A DNA stretch of 64,000 nucleotides, taken from the NCBI GenBank assembly GCA_965227935.1, contig CBDDGS010000047.1, forward strand, positions 105,284 to 169,283, in the 5' to 3' direction. Below are positions 16,462 through 25,114 of this stretch, piece after piece. The stretch comes from JAWPMT01 sp965227935 (GTDB lineage: Bacteria > Bacteroidota > Bacteroidia > Cytophagales > Cyclobacteriaceae). A program made the translations under genes and the position numbers. The first letter of the stretch is position 1. Every line of letters starts with the position of its first letter. Under the pieces are notes generated by a model that was given only the letters and a program-made list of their open reading frames with translations, was not told where the DNA came from and searched no databases.

Positions 16462-17631
16462 TTAAAGCAATGCCTTCAATTTCAACTTGACCTTCTTTTC
16501 TCTCCCATCCTGATCGATCATGAGATTCACGGTCTCTCCGGACTTGCGAAGGATCTTTTTAATGTCAACCAGTGTCATGTCGTCTACGGACTGGCCATTG
16601 ATCATCAGCAAAGCGTCGTCCACTCTGACGCCAGCCTTGGCTGCTGCGCTGCCCTCTATTACCTGATGAATGAGCACAGCAGACAGATCTTCACTCATCT
16701 GTACATCAATTCCGCTGCAATTGATGGGGAATTCATTTTTGTAGCTACTGTTCTCTGTGAGGTACATTTTGCCATGGTCATAGTCAAACATGATATTGAA
16801 ACGACTCAGGACCCTGTTGCCTATGATACCCGCGATCTTCTTGTCTCCCTGAATCCCAGAAGTCGCCTGACTGATGCCGATGGGCAAATTCTCGAAATTG
16901 AAATCACCTAAAGTCAAGGCTGAAATCCTCCCCTCGTAATGCTTCGTTTCTTCCTGTCCAATATCCTTGACGAAGTAGAAATAATGATCGCCCGTTTTGT
17001 TGATGACGTCGTTGGTGTTGGCAAAAGTCGTGTTGAAATCTAATGTTGTGCCTGCACCAGTATTGATGAAGAAGTCTCCTTTCAAAGTCTCATTGTTGTT
17101 GAGCACAACCTCTGCCTCAATGGTGGGAATGCTTGCGTGCAATTTGAAGGCTACTTCCTTTCCTCGCTTGGGAAACTTATCACCATAGACCTCGAGGGTC
17201 TTCGTATCGTAGTTGAGGTAGACATTGTGGTGGTGCAGTAGGTCGTGGCCGATGATGCCATCGATATTGCGCCCAATGCTGATCTCCAGATGCTCCAGAT
17301 CGGTAGTGTACACCTTGATGTTGCTTGCCAATGTTATACCTCCAAACTCCAACCGATTGTGCTTGATCAGCTTGCCTGATATCCGACCCTGGGCGGATGT
17401 AACCACCTCCTCGTGATCAGGGACCAAATTCAGGGACTGTGCTATGTCCCAGTCTATGACTGTAAGTCCATCCCCTGTATCAAAGATAAAGTCCAATGGC
17501 TCTGAGCCGTCCACGCTGAGCTGGAAGAATACATGGTCCCCGTACAGCTCGAAGTTTCCGATAGCTTGAGGCGGCTGCGCTACTGCTGCAGTGGCTAAAA
17601 TGCACCCGATGGCGACAAGGAGATTTCTCAT
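16462..17631 (-). CDS. Retropepsin-like aspartyl protease with PDZ domain
   Basis: 389 residues with an N-terminal signal peptide (LLVAIGCILATAAVA). The first protease-like half has FIFDTGDGLTVID (catalytic Asp about residue 51). The second half has FFINTGAGTTLDF, where the expected D[ST]G is NTG, so one catalytic Asp seems replaced. A PDZ domain follows (GSAAAKAGVRVDDALLMING). The layout is common in Bacteroidota secreted proteases, but activity is uncertain. It converges with the aminotransferase, and PNP diverges upstream. Confidence 0.85.
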   Translation of the reverse strand: MRNLLVAIGCILATAAVAQPPQAIGNFELYGDHVFFQLSVDGSEPLDFIFDTGDGLTVIDWDIAQSLNLVPDHEEVVTSAQGRISGKLIKHNRLEFGGITLASNIKVYTTDLEHLEISIGRNIDGIIGHDLLHHHNVYLNYDTKTLEVYGDKFPKRGKEVAFKLHASIPTIEAEVVLNNNETLKGDFFINTGAGTTLDFNTTFANTNDVINKTGDHYFYFVKDIGQEETKHYEGRISALTLGDFNFENLPIGISQATSGIQGDKKIAGIIGNRVLSRFNIMFDYDHGKMYLTENSSYKNEFPINCSGIDVQMSEDLSAVLIHQVIEGSAAAKAGVRVDDALLMINGQSVDDMTLVDIKKILRKSGETVNLMIDQDGREKKVKLKLKALL

Positions 17632-17821
17632 AATTGATTACTTGACGGTTAATTGAATTTCACTGTGAATTTACGAATTCTTGAGGCATGAGGCCATGGC
17701 TCCGGAGGTGTATTGGATGAAAGTCAGGAATTGCCGGTTAAGCGTACAGAATTATTCGATGAAAGCGCATTATTCTTTGGATATTTGACTTTTCTACCCA
17801 CATATAAAGCCGATCAAAACG

Positions 17822-18646
17822 TTGATAGAAGAAGTACAAAATACGGCTGCCTTTTTAAGGGAGCAGGGCATCAAAGCGCCCGTAGTTGGCATCATCCTCG
17901 GAACGGGCCTTGGCGCTCTCGCGGATGAAATTGCAGTAGAAGTAGCGCTGGATTACGGCGACATTCCCCACTTCCCCACTGCGACAGTAGAATTTCATAA
18001 GGGACACCTGTTGTATGGGACCCTGGGCTCAGTAAAAGTCCTCGCAATGCAAGGAAGATTTCATTACTACGAGGGCTACGGCATGGGCCAAATTGTCTTC
18101 CCAGTCCGGGTAATGAAGCACCTTGGCATCGACCAGCTACTCATCTCCAATGCCGGCGGAAACATGAACATGAGCTGGAGCAAGGGACAACTGATGCTCA
18201 TCGAAGATCACATCAACCTATTACCTGACAACCCATTGCGTGGTCAGGAGGCACCGGCATTTGGTCCGATCTTCACTGATATGAGTGCTCCGTACAATCC
18301 CTCGATCAATGAAAACCTGTTGGCGACCGCCCGTGACAAAAACATCCCTTTGAATGTCGGCGTGTATGTGGCAGTGGCCGGACCCAATCTTGAAACCAGG
18401 GCCGAGTACCGATATCTCCGCCAGATCGGGGCGGACGTGGTAGGCATGTCTACAGTGCCCGAGGTCATCGCCGCCAACCAAATGGGCCTACCGGTTGCTG
18501 CGATCTCGGTGCTCACCGATGACTGCGACCCGGACGACCTTCATCCCATTGACATACAGGATATACTCGCGACAGCCCGGGAAGCGGAGAAGGATCTGGT
18601 TGTACTCATCAAGGAATATTTGCTTACTTTGAAACCAGCAAGCTAA
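17822..18646 (+). CDS. Purine nucleoside phosphorylase (PNP-I type)
   Basis: 274 residues. Phosphorolysis of purine nucleosides to base and ribose-1-phosphate. Motifs: IILGTGLGALADE (phosphate loop), GRFHYYEGY, ISNAGGNMNMSW, and the substrate-binding region VAGPNLETRAEYR...VVGMSTVPEVIAA. The length matches trimeric PNPs. No ATG is in reach; TTG at 17822 is the best start. The next gene, an acyltransferase, starts 11 bases after the stop with another TTG, suggesting an operon. Confidence 0.93.
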   Translation: MIEEVQNTAAFLREQGIKAPVVGIILGTGLGALADEIAVEVALDYGDIPHFPTATVEFHKGHLLYGTLGSVKVLAMQGRFHYYEGYGMGQIVFPVRVMKHLGIDQLLISNAGGNMNMSWSKGQLMLIEDHINLLPDNPLRGQEAPAFGPIFTDMSAPYNPSINENLLATARDKNIPLNVGVYVAVAGPNLETRAEYRYLRQIGADVVGMSTVPEVIAANQMGLPVAAISVLTDDCDPDDLHPIDIQDILATAREAEKDLVVLIKEYLLTLKPAS

Positions 18647-18657
18647 GCGACACATAG

Positions 18658-19485
18658 TTGACAGCCAGTAACAAATACAGCAAGCTCACCTACACTTCTG
18701 AGGACGATCCCCTATTGCGGCGATTGGTGATCAATACGGTTGAGATCATCTCGGGACGCCAGCGCATACAGCGGCTCTACGAGGAGATGCAGGACATGGA
18801 ATATGAGCCCCATGAATCCTGGTCGTTGGCACTCGACCAATTGAAAATCGGGCGGAAGTACGACGAGCAGCTACTGGAACGGCTGCATTCTGATGGACCT
18901 GTCGTTGTCATCTCCAATCATCCCTTTGGCGTGGTAGACGGTCTCATCCTTGCTGAGATCACGTCCAAAATTCAAACGAAATTCTCCATTCTCGTGAACA
19001 TCGCCCTGTGCGGTCACGATGAGAAGATTAACGAATTTCTCCTTCCGATCTCCTTTGACGAAACAAAGGAATCAGCGAAGATCAACATCGAAACGAAGCG
19101 CATAGCTACTGAACGGCTCAAGAGAGGCGAAGCCCTCGCAATCTTCCCCTCAGGAGGTGTCGCCACGGCACCCAAGCTCTGGAAGAAAGCAGAGGACCTC
19201 GAGTGGAAGCGCTTTGCCAGCAATGTGATATCGAAGTCCGGTGCTACGGTGCTCCCCATGTTTGTCCACGGTCGTAACAGCTTCCTTTTTCAAATAGCCA
19301 GCCATATCCATGAATCCCTGAGACTCGGATTTCTGATGTTTGAGGTGCGCAATAAGATGGGCAAAGAAGTGAATGTGACACTGGGGAAGCCCATACCCCC
19401 GGAAAAGATCAAAGAGCAGGGAGGTAAGCAGGCCCTGCTGGATTACCTGAGGGGGAAGGTGTTCGAGTTGGGGGAAGCTGAGTAA
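18658..19485 (+). CDS. Lysophospholipid acyltransferase family protein (hemolysin-like)
   Basis: 275 residues, TTG start at 18658. The acyltransferase motif SNHPFGVVDG (H-x4-D) and the second motif AIFPSGGVATA are present. This looks like the 1-acyl-glycerol-3-phosphate or ornithine-lipid type acyltransferase fold (PlsC superfamily). A membrane-associated cytoplasmic enzyme is expected. The exact acyl acceptor cannot be told. It converges with the minus-strand gene at 19517. Confidence 0.86.
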   Translation: MTASNKYSKLTYTSEDDPLLRRLVINTVEIISGRQRIQRLYEEMQDMEYEPHESWSLALDQLKIGRKYDEQLLERLHSDGPVVVISNHPFGVVDGLILAEITSKIQTKFSILVNIALCGHDEKINEFLLPISFDETKESAKINIETKRIATERLKRGEALAIFPSGGVATAPKLWKKAEDLEWKRFASNVISKSGATVLPMFVHGRNSFLFQIASHIHESLRLGFLMFEVRNKMGKEVNVTLGKPIPPEKIKEQGGKQALLDYLRGKVFELGEAE

Positions 19486-19516
19486 TAGGCTCGCCAGCAA
19501 TATTTAATCTGTAAAA

Positions 19517-20200
19517 TCACCCCTTCACATCCCGCGTCGCCTGCCCCACCAGTCTGGTGATCTCGGCCGCTGTTTTCGAAATGCCATCTACCTTGTTCAA
19601 AGCTGTGAGTGTGTTCAAAACGCTGACGAGCACCTCCAAAGCTCCCTTGAGTTCACTTCTGGCACGGATATCATCCTCCTCGTCTTTCGAATCCGGGCTG
19701 AGGCTCACCTCATAGACATAGACGAAATGTGCCTGGGCCTCCTTCAATTCTTGCAGCGCTTCGGTAACTCCTAGTGTATCGATGTCTTTCTTGAATTGAT
19801 CTATCTCCAGATCGGCAAAAAGCCTATTCATGGCTTCAGTTTGCTCGCCGTATGGAAGCACATGGAGCTGGGCGTCATTACGACCAAACACAGGAAACAG
19901 GCGCTCGGCGGATCTTCTTATATCTGGATTCAACCTTCTCAAACAGGCAGCAATTGTATCTCGGAGGGCCATGAATCCATCATCTCTTTGCTGATCTGCC
20001 TCCGCGAGGGCTGAGGTAATATCTACGGCTGGCGAATCTGCCAGCATCTGTTGCGTCAGTTTCATTTGCTTCTCCACACGCTCGGTAGCCGCACGAAGGA
20101 CGCCATCAGCGCCATGGGCCTGATTCACTACTGTTACCAATTGCCCGGCAAGAGCGTGCATGTCCTTTAGAGAAAAATATGAGTAGGCGATCGTTATCAT
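19517..20200 (-). CDS. Hypothetical protein, helical, possibly DUF6261-like
   Basis: 227 residues, mostly alpha-helical, with no signal peptide and no Cys/His motif. The start MITIAYSYFSLKDMHALAGQ and the repeated ALxxLxxA pattern resemble a Bacteroidota family of ~230-residue helical proteins (DUF6261-like, from memory). It begins 6 bases after the M20 amidohydrolase stop, so the two are likely cotranscribed. Function unknown. Confidence 0.65.
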   Translation of the reverse strand: MITIAYSYFSLKDMHALAGQLVTVVNQAHGADGVLRAATERVEKQMKLTQQMLADSPAVDITSALAEADQQRDDGFMALRDTIAACLRRLNPDIRRSAERLFPVFGRNDAQLHVLPYGEQTEAMNRLFADLEIDQFKKDIDTLGVTEALQELKEAQAHFVYVYEVSLSPDSKDEEDDIRARSELKGALEVLVSVLNTLTALNKVDGISKTAAEITRLVGQATRDVKG

Positions 20201-20206
20201 GTTATA

Positions 20207-21649
20207 TCAATTCCTGTAGTCCAATGCGGGGGGTCGGTCTCCGAGAAGTGGCTCGTACTTGAAATCCGCCCCTCGTCTGTCCTCAAATTCCTTTTTGGCC
20301 GTTTCGAGGAGCTTGCCGTCCAGAAACATATCCATGCCGGTCAGCGCCATAGACTTAGCAGCCACCATCATTCCTTTCCAACCAATAGTGGTACCTCCCG
20401 CGGCTACAGCCTGCCAACTGTGTGCTGCCGTACCTGGCACCCATGTGGCAGTTCGAACGCCTACAGTTGGTACATTCCAGCTGACATCACCAACATCCGT
20501 CGAGCCTTTGCCCTCACCGTAGAAGATGGCCTCTACCTTGCCGGCCGATGCCAGGTCCCTGGCCCTGTCGCCGAAGGATGCACTGATCTTTTCGGCAAAA
20601 CCCTGCTCCTCATCATCGTATTCCACGCCTCCGACCAGCATTAAATTCTCATACATGACTTTCGTGAGCGCCTCATTGGGAAGCAGGCTGTAGACGCCAC
20701 TTATGACCTCGTATTCCACCCTGGTTTCGGTGCCCAATGCCGCTCCCTGTGCTGCAAGGATCAATCGGTCAAACATCGAACGGACCTCCTCATTTTTCCC
20801 GTGCCGCACGTAGTAATACACTTCCGCAAAGTCCGGAACTACATTGGGGGCCGTGCCTCCACGAGTGATGATATAGTGGATACGCGATCCTTCCGTAGTG
20901 TGCTCCCGCATCATGTTGACCATTACATTCATGGCCTCCACACCGTCCAGTGCAGACCTGCCACGCTCGGGTGCCGCTGCCGCGTGTGATGCGACGCCAT
21001 AAAACCGGAATTTGCCAGTCTTATTGGCCAGGGATGTGCTCACACCCGTTTGATTCCTGTCACCGGGATGCCACTGCAGCACTGCATCTACGTCATCAAA
21101 AAGTCCTTCGCGTACCATATATACTTTACCAGACCCACCCTCTTCCGCAGGGGTGCCATAGTAGCGAATGGTGCCCTGATGATTATTTTCTTGCAGCCAA
21201 TCTTTCAGCGCCACAGCGGCCGCCAACGAGGCTGTACCAAATAGATGATGTCCGCATGCATGTCCGGCTTGTCCCTCGACAACAGGAGCCTTCGTGGGTA
21301 CAGCCTGCTGGCTGAGACCTGGCAAGGCATCAAATTCCCCGAGAATACCAATGACGGGTTCACCTGCCCCGAAAGTAGCGGTAAATGCTGTTGGGATGCC
21401 TGCGACACCTTTCTCCACCTTGAACCCTTCCTTCTCCAACTCTTGTTGCAGCAGCGCAGAACTTTGGACCTCCTGATAGCCCACCTCAGCAAAATCCCAG
21501 ATCTGCTGGGCGATATTACCGTACGCTTCCATACGCGCATCCATGGCGGAGATCATCGCCTGCTTGTCTTTCTTCTGTGCGACAGCCAGGGAAGTACCGA
21601 TCAGGAAATAGACTACAAAGGGTTGAATCACATGCTTCATCATCATCAT
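20207..21649 (-). CDS. M20-family amidohydrolase (AbgB/aminobenzoyl-glutamate hydrolase-like), secreted
   Basis: 480 residues. Di-zinc exopeptidase-like hydrolase that removes an acyl or aryl group from an amino acid. Motifs: GEFDALPG, GQAGHACGHHLFG, TPAEEGGSGK, QWHPGDRNQT, the lid-domain FYGVASHAAAAPERG, and the C-terminal SWQAVAAGGTTIG His ligand. A signal peptide (FVVYFLIGTSLAVAQ) puts it in the periplasm. Four ATG codons lie in a row at the start (MMMMK); the start could be any of 21649-21640. The start region is divergent from the glycosyltransferase gene. Confidence 0.88.
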   Translation of the reverse strand: MMMMKHVIQPFVVYFLIGTSLAVAQKKDKQAMISAMDARMEAYGNIAQQIWDFAEVGYQEVQSSALLQQELEKEGFKVEKGVAGIPTAFTATFGAGEPVIGILGEFDALPGLSQQAVPTKAPVVEGQAGHACGHHLFGTASLAAAVALKDWLQENNHQGTIRYYGTPAEEGGSGKVYMVREGLFDDVDAVLQWHPGDRNQTGVSTSLANKTGKFRFYGVASHAAAAPERGRSALDGVEAMNVMVNMMREHTTEGSRIHYIITRGGTAPNVVPDFAEVYYYVRHGKNEEVRSMFDRLILAAQGAALGTETRVEYEVISGVYSLLPNEALTKVMYENLMLVGGVEYDDEEQGFAEKISASFGDRARDLASAGKVEAIFYGEGKGSTDVGDVSWNVPTVGVRTATWVPGTAAHSWQAVAAGGTTIGWKGMMVAAKSMALTGMDMFLDGKLLETAKKEFEDRRGADFKYEPLLGDRPPALDYRN

Positions 21650-21786
21650 TGGTTATTCTATCCCTGCAAACTAATGCATTTACAAACAAAAGGATTATCC
21701 GTAATCCCCATCAAAAAAGGTTTGTAGGGCGAGTTTCGAATTTGAGTTTCGACGGTTTTGAGAAAGAGCATACCTTTCCGGTATCT

Positions 21787-22737
21787 ATGAATGAAACCGG
21801 GATTTTCTTCATTGTGGAGGCGGGACCACTCGAGAATAAGGCCAAGCTCCTCACCTACACACTTCGAAAATTTGGAGGAATCCCCGAGGACCAATCACTG
21901 TACGCCTATCGGCCTCGCCGGGGGCCAAAAATCAGCAGCAGCACGCTGGAGTACTTCGAGCGTCACCGCGTAGAATTCATCGATGAGCGACTTAATAGCA
22001 GCCTCGATTTCTTTCCGCTCGCCAACAAACCGGCAGTAGCGGCACATTTTGAGCAGCAGTATGGCGCCCGATACCAACAACTGCTTTTTCTGGACTCAGA
22101 CCTATTCATATGTCAACCGTTGCGGCTGGCTTTTGATCATCCCTCGCAGCAAATTGCTATGAGGCCCTGGATGGAGGACTACCTCTATCAACTGCCCGAC
22201 CAGGATATACGCAAGTCGCTACTGGAAGATCACTTTCCCAACCTCGATGAACCGACCAAAACAGCGGCGCATGCAAAAGCCTTCAATACTGGGGCGATAT
22301 TGACCCTCTCCGAGTCAGCTATCTTCACTCTGTGGAATGAAAAGCTGCGACAGATTCTTCACGACCGTAGGTCTGTCAAGCTAAAGGGACTTAATTTCTA
22401 CTTTCTTGAGGAATCGACATTGGGTTACGCCGCCCTGTCAAAATGGGGCGAGGACGGCATCAAGCTCCTTCACCCATATGACAATGCGCCCATCCGCCCA
22501 GATCTGCAGGCGGCTGCGAAAATGAACCCGGAGGATGTTCGCATATTGCACTATCATACACTACAGGAGTTGTGCAGTGAAATGAAACGCTATCCAGTCA
22601 TTGACAACAACATAGATGAATGGGGAGAACTGGTATCTCCCCTACGCAATCGTCCTTCTTGGATGCGATTTTACGAGATCCTAAGGTTCCAACGTCACAA
22701 GCTCCGAATCAGCACGTCAAATGATCGTTTACGATGA
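21787..22737 (+). CDS. Glycosyltransferase-like protein (GT-A fold, putative)
   Basis: 316 residues from the ATG at 21787 (MNETGIFFIVEAGPLE). A longer in-frame start at 21577 would run into the divergent amidohydrolase coding sequence and adds unconvincing sequence. The motif QLLFLDSDLFICQP (DxD, Mn-nucleotide-sugar binding) and the acceptor-side AFNTGAILTL fit a nucleotide-diphospho-sugar transferase fold. Its stop overlaps the next ATG (ATGA), coupling it to the sulfotransferase. Inferred role: making and then sulfating a surface or extracellular glycan. The substrate is unknown. Confidence 0.7.
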   Translation: MNETGIFFIVEAGPLENKAKLLTYTLRKFGGIPEDQSLYAYRPRRGPKISSSTLEYFERHRVEFIDERLNSSLDFFPLANKPAVAAHFEQQYGARYQQLLFLDSDLFICQPLRLAFDHPSQQIAMRPWMEDYLYQLPDQDIRKSLLEDHFPNLDEPTKTAAHAKAFNTGAILTLSESAIFTLWNEKLRQILHDRRSVKLKGLNFYFLEESTLGYAALSKWGEDGIKLLHPYDNAPIRPDLQAAAKMNPEDVRILHYHTLQELCSEMKRYPVIDNNIDEWGELVSPLRNRPSWMRFYEILRFQRHKLRISTSNDRLR

Positions 22738-23765
22738 TAAGTAAGGCCCTGGATGCCATTTCGACGAGAATGTCTCACGAATGGATGAATGTCCGGTATC
22801 TACGACCGGCAAAGAGGCAGTTTGCCAACTTCCGAGCGGATGCAAAAAACACAATACCGGTTTTTGCTTTCGATCGTGGTGGCAGTACGTGGTTTACGGA
22901 TCTGCTACTACGCATCCCCGGAACTGCCAAAATCGACGACCCCACCTACATGGGTTATTATCAAACCAACAGCGCGATGCCTGCCTCGTGGGAACCAAAA
23001 TTGCGTCGCTTGAATGACCTGGGTTTCTACTTCTACCAGCCTATCCCGGAGGATGCGGAATGGGAAGAAGCCCTACAGTTTTTCAAGGATCTATTTCACC
23101 GTCAGATATGGCACCCATTGATCGTGCAGGAAACGGATCTGCAAGCCCTTAAGACGGCGGATCGATTTGTTTACAAAATCAATAATGGCCACCTCTTCCT
23201 ACCCTGGCTCTGCCAGCATCTAGAAATGACACCGGTGCTCTTCCTAAGGCATCCATGTGCCGTCGTAGCTTCGCAGCTGAAATTTTTTGTCTTCCGAAAG
23301 ATCCTTGACGACCCAATATTTCGTGTACCCCCATCCTTTCGGCACCATGAATTCTATCAACCCTACTCGGAAATTCTCGACAAAGTCGAGACACCGGAAG
23401 CAGCGTTAGCAGCACAGTGGTGCATCAACTTCCTGCATACCGCCAACCATCCCAAAAATGACCGTTGGTGGGTGACAATGACTTATGAGCGACTGCTCCT
23501 GGACAAGGAAGCAGAAATGGGCCGGTTGTTCGCCGCTCTTTCCCTGGAAGCACCTACGGATTTCTTCGATGGGTTTTTCAAACCCGTCAATACGGACAAG
23601 GGCAGTGCAGCGCATTACCGAGACCCTCAGCAGCAGTTGAGCCAATGGCAAGAGACACTGTCCGCTGAGCAAATAGATAACATTCTGAGAGTGGTCCAAG
23701 CCTTTGGTATCACTGCTTATGGCCGGAGCATAGAACCTGATTATTCGCAGTTGTACGCCCATTGA
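22734..23765 (+). CDS. Sulfotransferase family protein
   Basis: 343 residues. The N-terminal strand-loop FAFDRGGSTWFTDLLLRIPG matches the PAPS 5'-phosphosulfate loop (GGSTWFT), and FLRHPCAVVASQL matches the 3'-phosphate motif (RHPxAVxxS). This is a PAPS-dependent enzyme that sulfates a sugar or small molecule. It overlaps the preceding glycosyltransferase by 4 bases, a coupled pair. A second, different sulfotransferase lies at 46342. Confidence 0.86.
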   Translation: MISKALDAISTRMSHEWMNVRYLRPAKRQFANFRADAKNTIPVFAFDRGGSTWFTDLLLRIPGTAKIDDPTYMGYYQTNSAMPASWEPKLRRLNDLGFYFYQPIPEDAEWEEALQFFKDLFHRQIWHPLIVQETDLQALKTADRFVYKINNGHLFLPWLCQHLEMTPVLFLRHPCAVVASQLKFFVFRKILDDPIFRVPPSFRHHEFYQPYSEILDKVETPEAALAAQWCINFLHTANHPKNDRWWVTMTYERLLLDKEAEMGRLFAALSLEAPTDFFDGFFKPVNTDKGSAAHYRDPQQQLSQWQETLSAEQIDNILRVVQAFGITAYGRSIEPDYSQLYAH

Positions 23766-23883
23766 CCGGGTGCTTAGAAATCAAAAATCCCAACCGGAAA
23801 CCTGCTGGGATAATCATAATAGTACGAAGAAGAATGTGCTGAAATTGATTATAGCTAATGGGGAGTCCTGGCGGGTAACAAAA

Positions 23884-23911
23884 TTGCCGGGTCAATGATT
23901 TGACCCGGCAA
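23884..23911 (-). terminator. Strong hairpin after the outer-membrane protein gene
   Basis: A perfect 12-bp stem TTGCCGGGTCAA/TTGACCCGGCAA with loop TGAT. On the minus strand TTTTG follows, so it best serves the beta-barrel gene ending at 23957. It also lies downstream of the convergent sulfotransferase and may act both ways. Confidence 0.78.
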
Positions 23912-23956
23912 CAAACCAACGAAAAACTCCAAATGAGTTAAATCTTCATTAGTCTC

Positions 23957-25012
23957 TTAGAATGCATACACAGCTGCCAGCACGAATGAAGTCAGCGAGT
24001 TGGCTGCCTCTCCTTGCGCATCTGTGATAACAACATCGTCCTGAGAATACAGATCCGTTCTGAATTCTGGGATCAAAGTCAGGTTACCAATAGAGTAGTT
24101 GGCACTGAACGTGAGATCAAGCACGCTCTCATCCTCAGGCACACTGTCAATGAACTCGTCATGAGTCTGGAACCACTCCCCTCTTACACCAAGCGAAAAG
24201 CTATCGGAGAATGAATTCTGCAGGTAAAGTGCTGCTCCAGAGAAGAAGTCATTGGTAGTACCGTTGAAACCAACATAGACCGTCTCGGAGACATCCCAAC
24301 CAGTTGTTAGGTCGATCTGGAAGAAACTGTCATCGAATAGAACGTTCAACCAAGCTCCGCCGGCTTCGTTTTCATAACCCAACTGTCCACCGCCGAAGTA
24401 GCGTCCCGAGATATTGAACTCAGTAGCATCCGTAGGGTTCAAGACTGCCGCCATAGCGCTGAAGCCACCTCCAAGGTCCACGTCCATCTTCAAACCAGTG
24501 TGTGAGAATGGTCCGTAGGAGAACATGTAGCTCGTAGAGTAGTTGAAGTTGGCAGTAGGCGAAATCACCTCGTAACCTAAGAAGGTATTGAAGTTACCCA
24601 GCGTAAATGTGATCCTGTCGGTCACCTTCACATAGGTGTACAACTGGTTCACGAAAGTAGAAGCATTGGCGACTACATTGCCATTCACGTCGATTCCACC
24701 AGATCCAAATACGGCGTTACCACCGCGAGGACCAAATACAAGGTCACCCACAAAACCGACCTTCTCTCCTTCATAAGAAGCGATCAGGTTGATCATACCA
24801 ATAGAGAAACCAGGCTGATCTGCAAATGAAGTGGCAGGTGCCAGAGTCACGCTATCGTCCGGGTCGTTCGAGCCATTAAGATTAGCTCTGAAATAAGTGT
24901 CGACTGATCCAGAAAGCGTGAAGCCGCCCTCTTCGTCCTGTGAAAAAGCAATTGTTGATGTTGCCAGCAGCAAACATGCTATGATTGTTCGTAGTTTTAC
25001 GATTGTATTCAT
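23957..25012 (-). CDS. Outer-membrane beta-barrel protein (porin-like)
   Basis: 351 residues from the ATG at 25012 (MNTIVKLRTIIACLLLATSTIAFSQ), which supplies a classic signal peptide; an upstream in-frame ATG at 25057 adds only 15 irrelevant residues. The mature part is full of alternating aromatic/polar strands (GGFTLSGSVDTYFRANL, SLGVRGEWFQTHDEF, NLTLIPEFRTDLYS) and ends with the aromatic residue F (LAAVYAF), as outer-membrane barrels do. It follows the ammonium transporter gene 102 bases away in the same direction and may help ammonium or small nitrogen compounds cross the outer membrane (inference). Confidence 0.82.
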   Translation of the reverse strand: MNTIVKLRTIIACLLLATSTIAFSQDEEGGFTLSGSVDTYFRANLNGSNDPDDSVTLAPATSFADQPGFSIGMINLIASYEGEKVGFVGDLVFGPRGGNAVFGSGGIDVNGNVVANASTFVNQLYTYVKVTDRITFTLGNFNTFLGYEVISPTANFNYSTSYMFSYGPFSHTGLKMDVDLGGGFSAMAAVLNPTDATEFNISGRYFGGGQLGYENEAGGAWLNVLFDDSFFQIDLTTGWDVSETVYVGFNGTTNDFFSGAALYLQNSFSDSFSLGVRGEWFQTHDEFIDSVPEDESVLDLTFSANYSIGNLTLIPEFRTDLYSQDDVVITDAQGEAANSLTSFVLAAVYAF

Positions 25013-25114
25013 AATTGAGTGATTTTGAATGCAGGCCTCCTTGTATCGAGGTTCCAAGTCTTAGCAAGGAGGCCAACTTTTATTGAAAAATGTCTCTTTG
25101 AAATAAGGTGAGGT

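Noticed and set aside
21577..21786. Longer start for the glycosyltransferase-like gene
   Set aside because: The extra 70 residues overlap the divergent amidohydrolase coding sequence and are basic and unconserved-looking; ATG 21787 is preferred.
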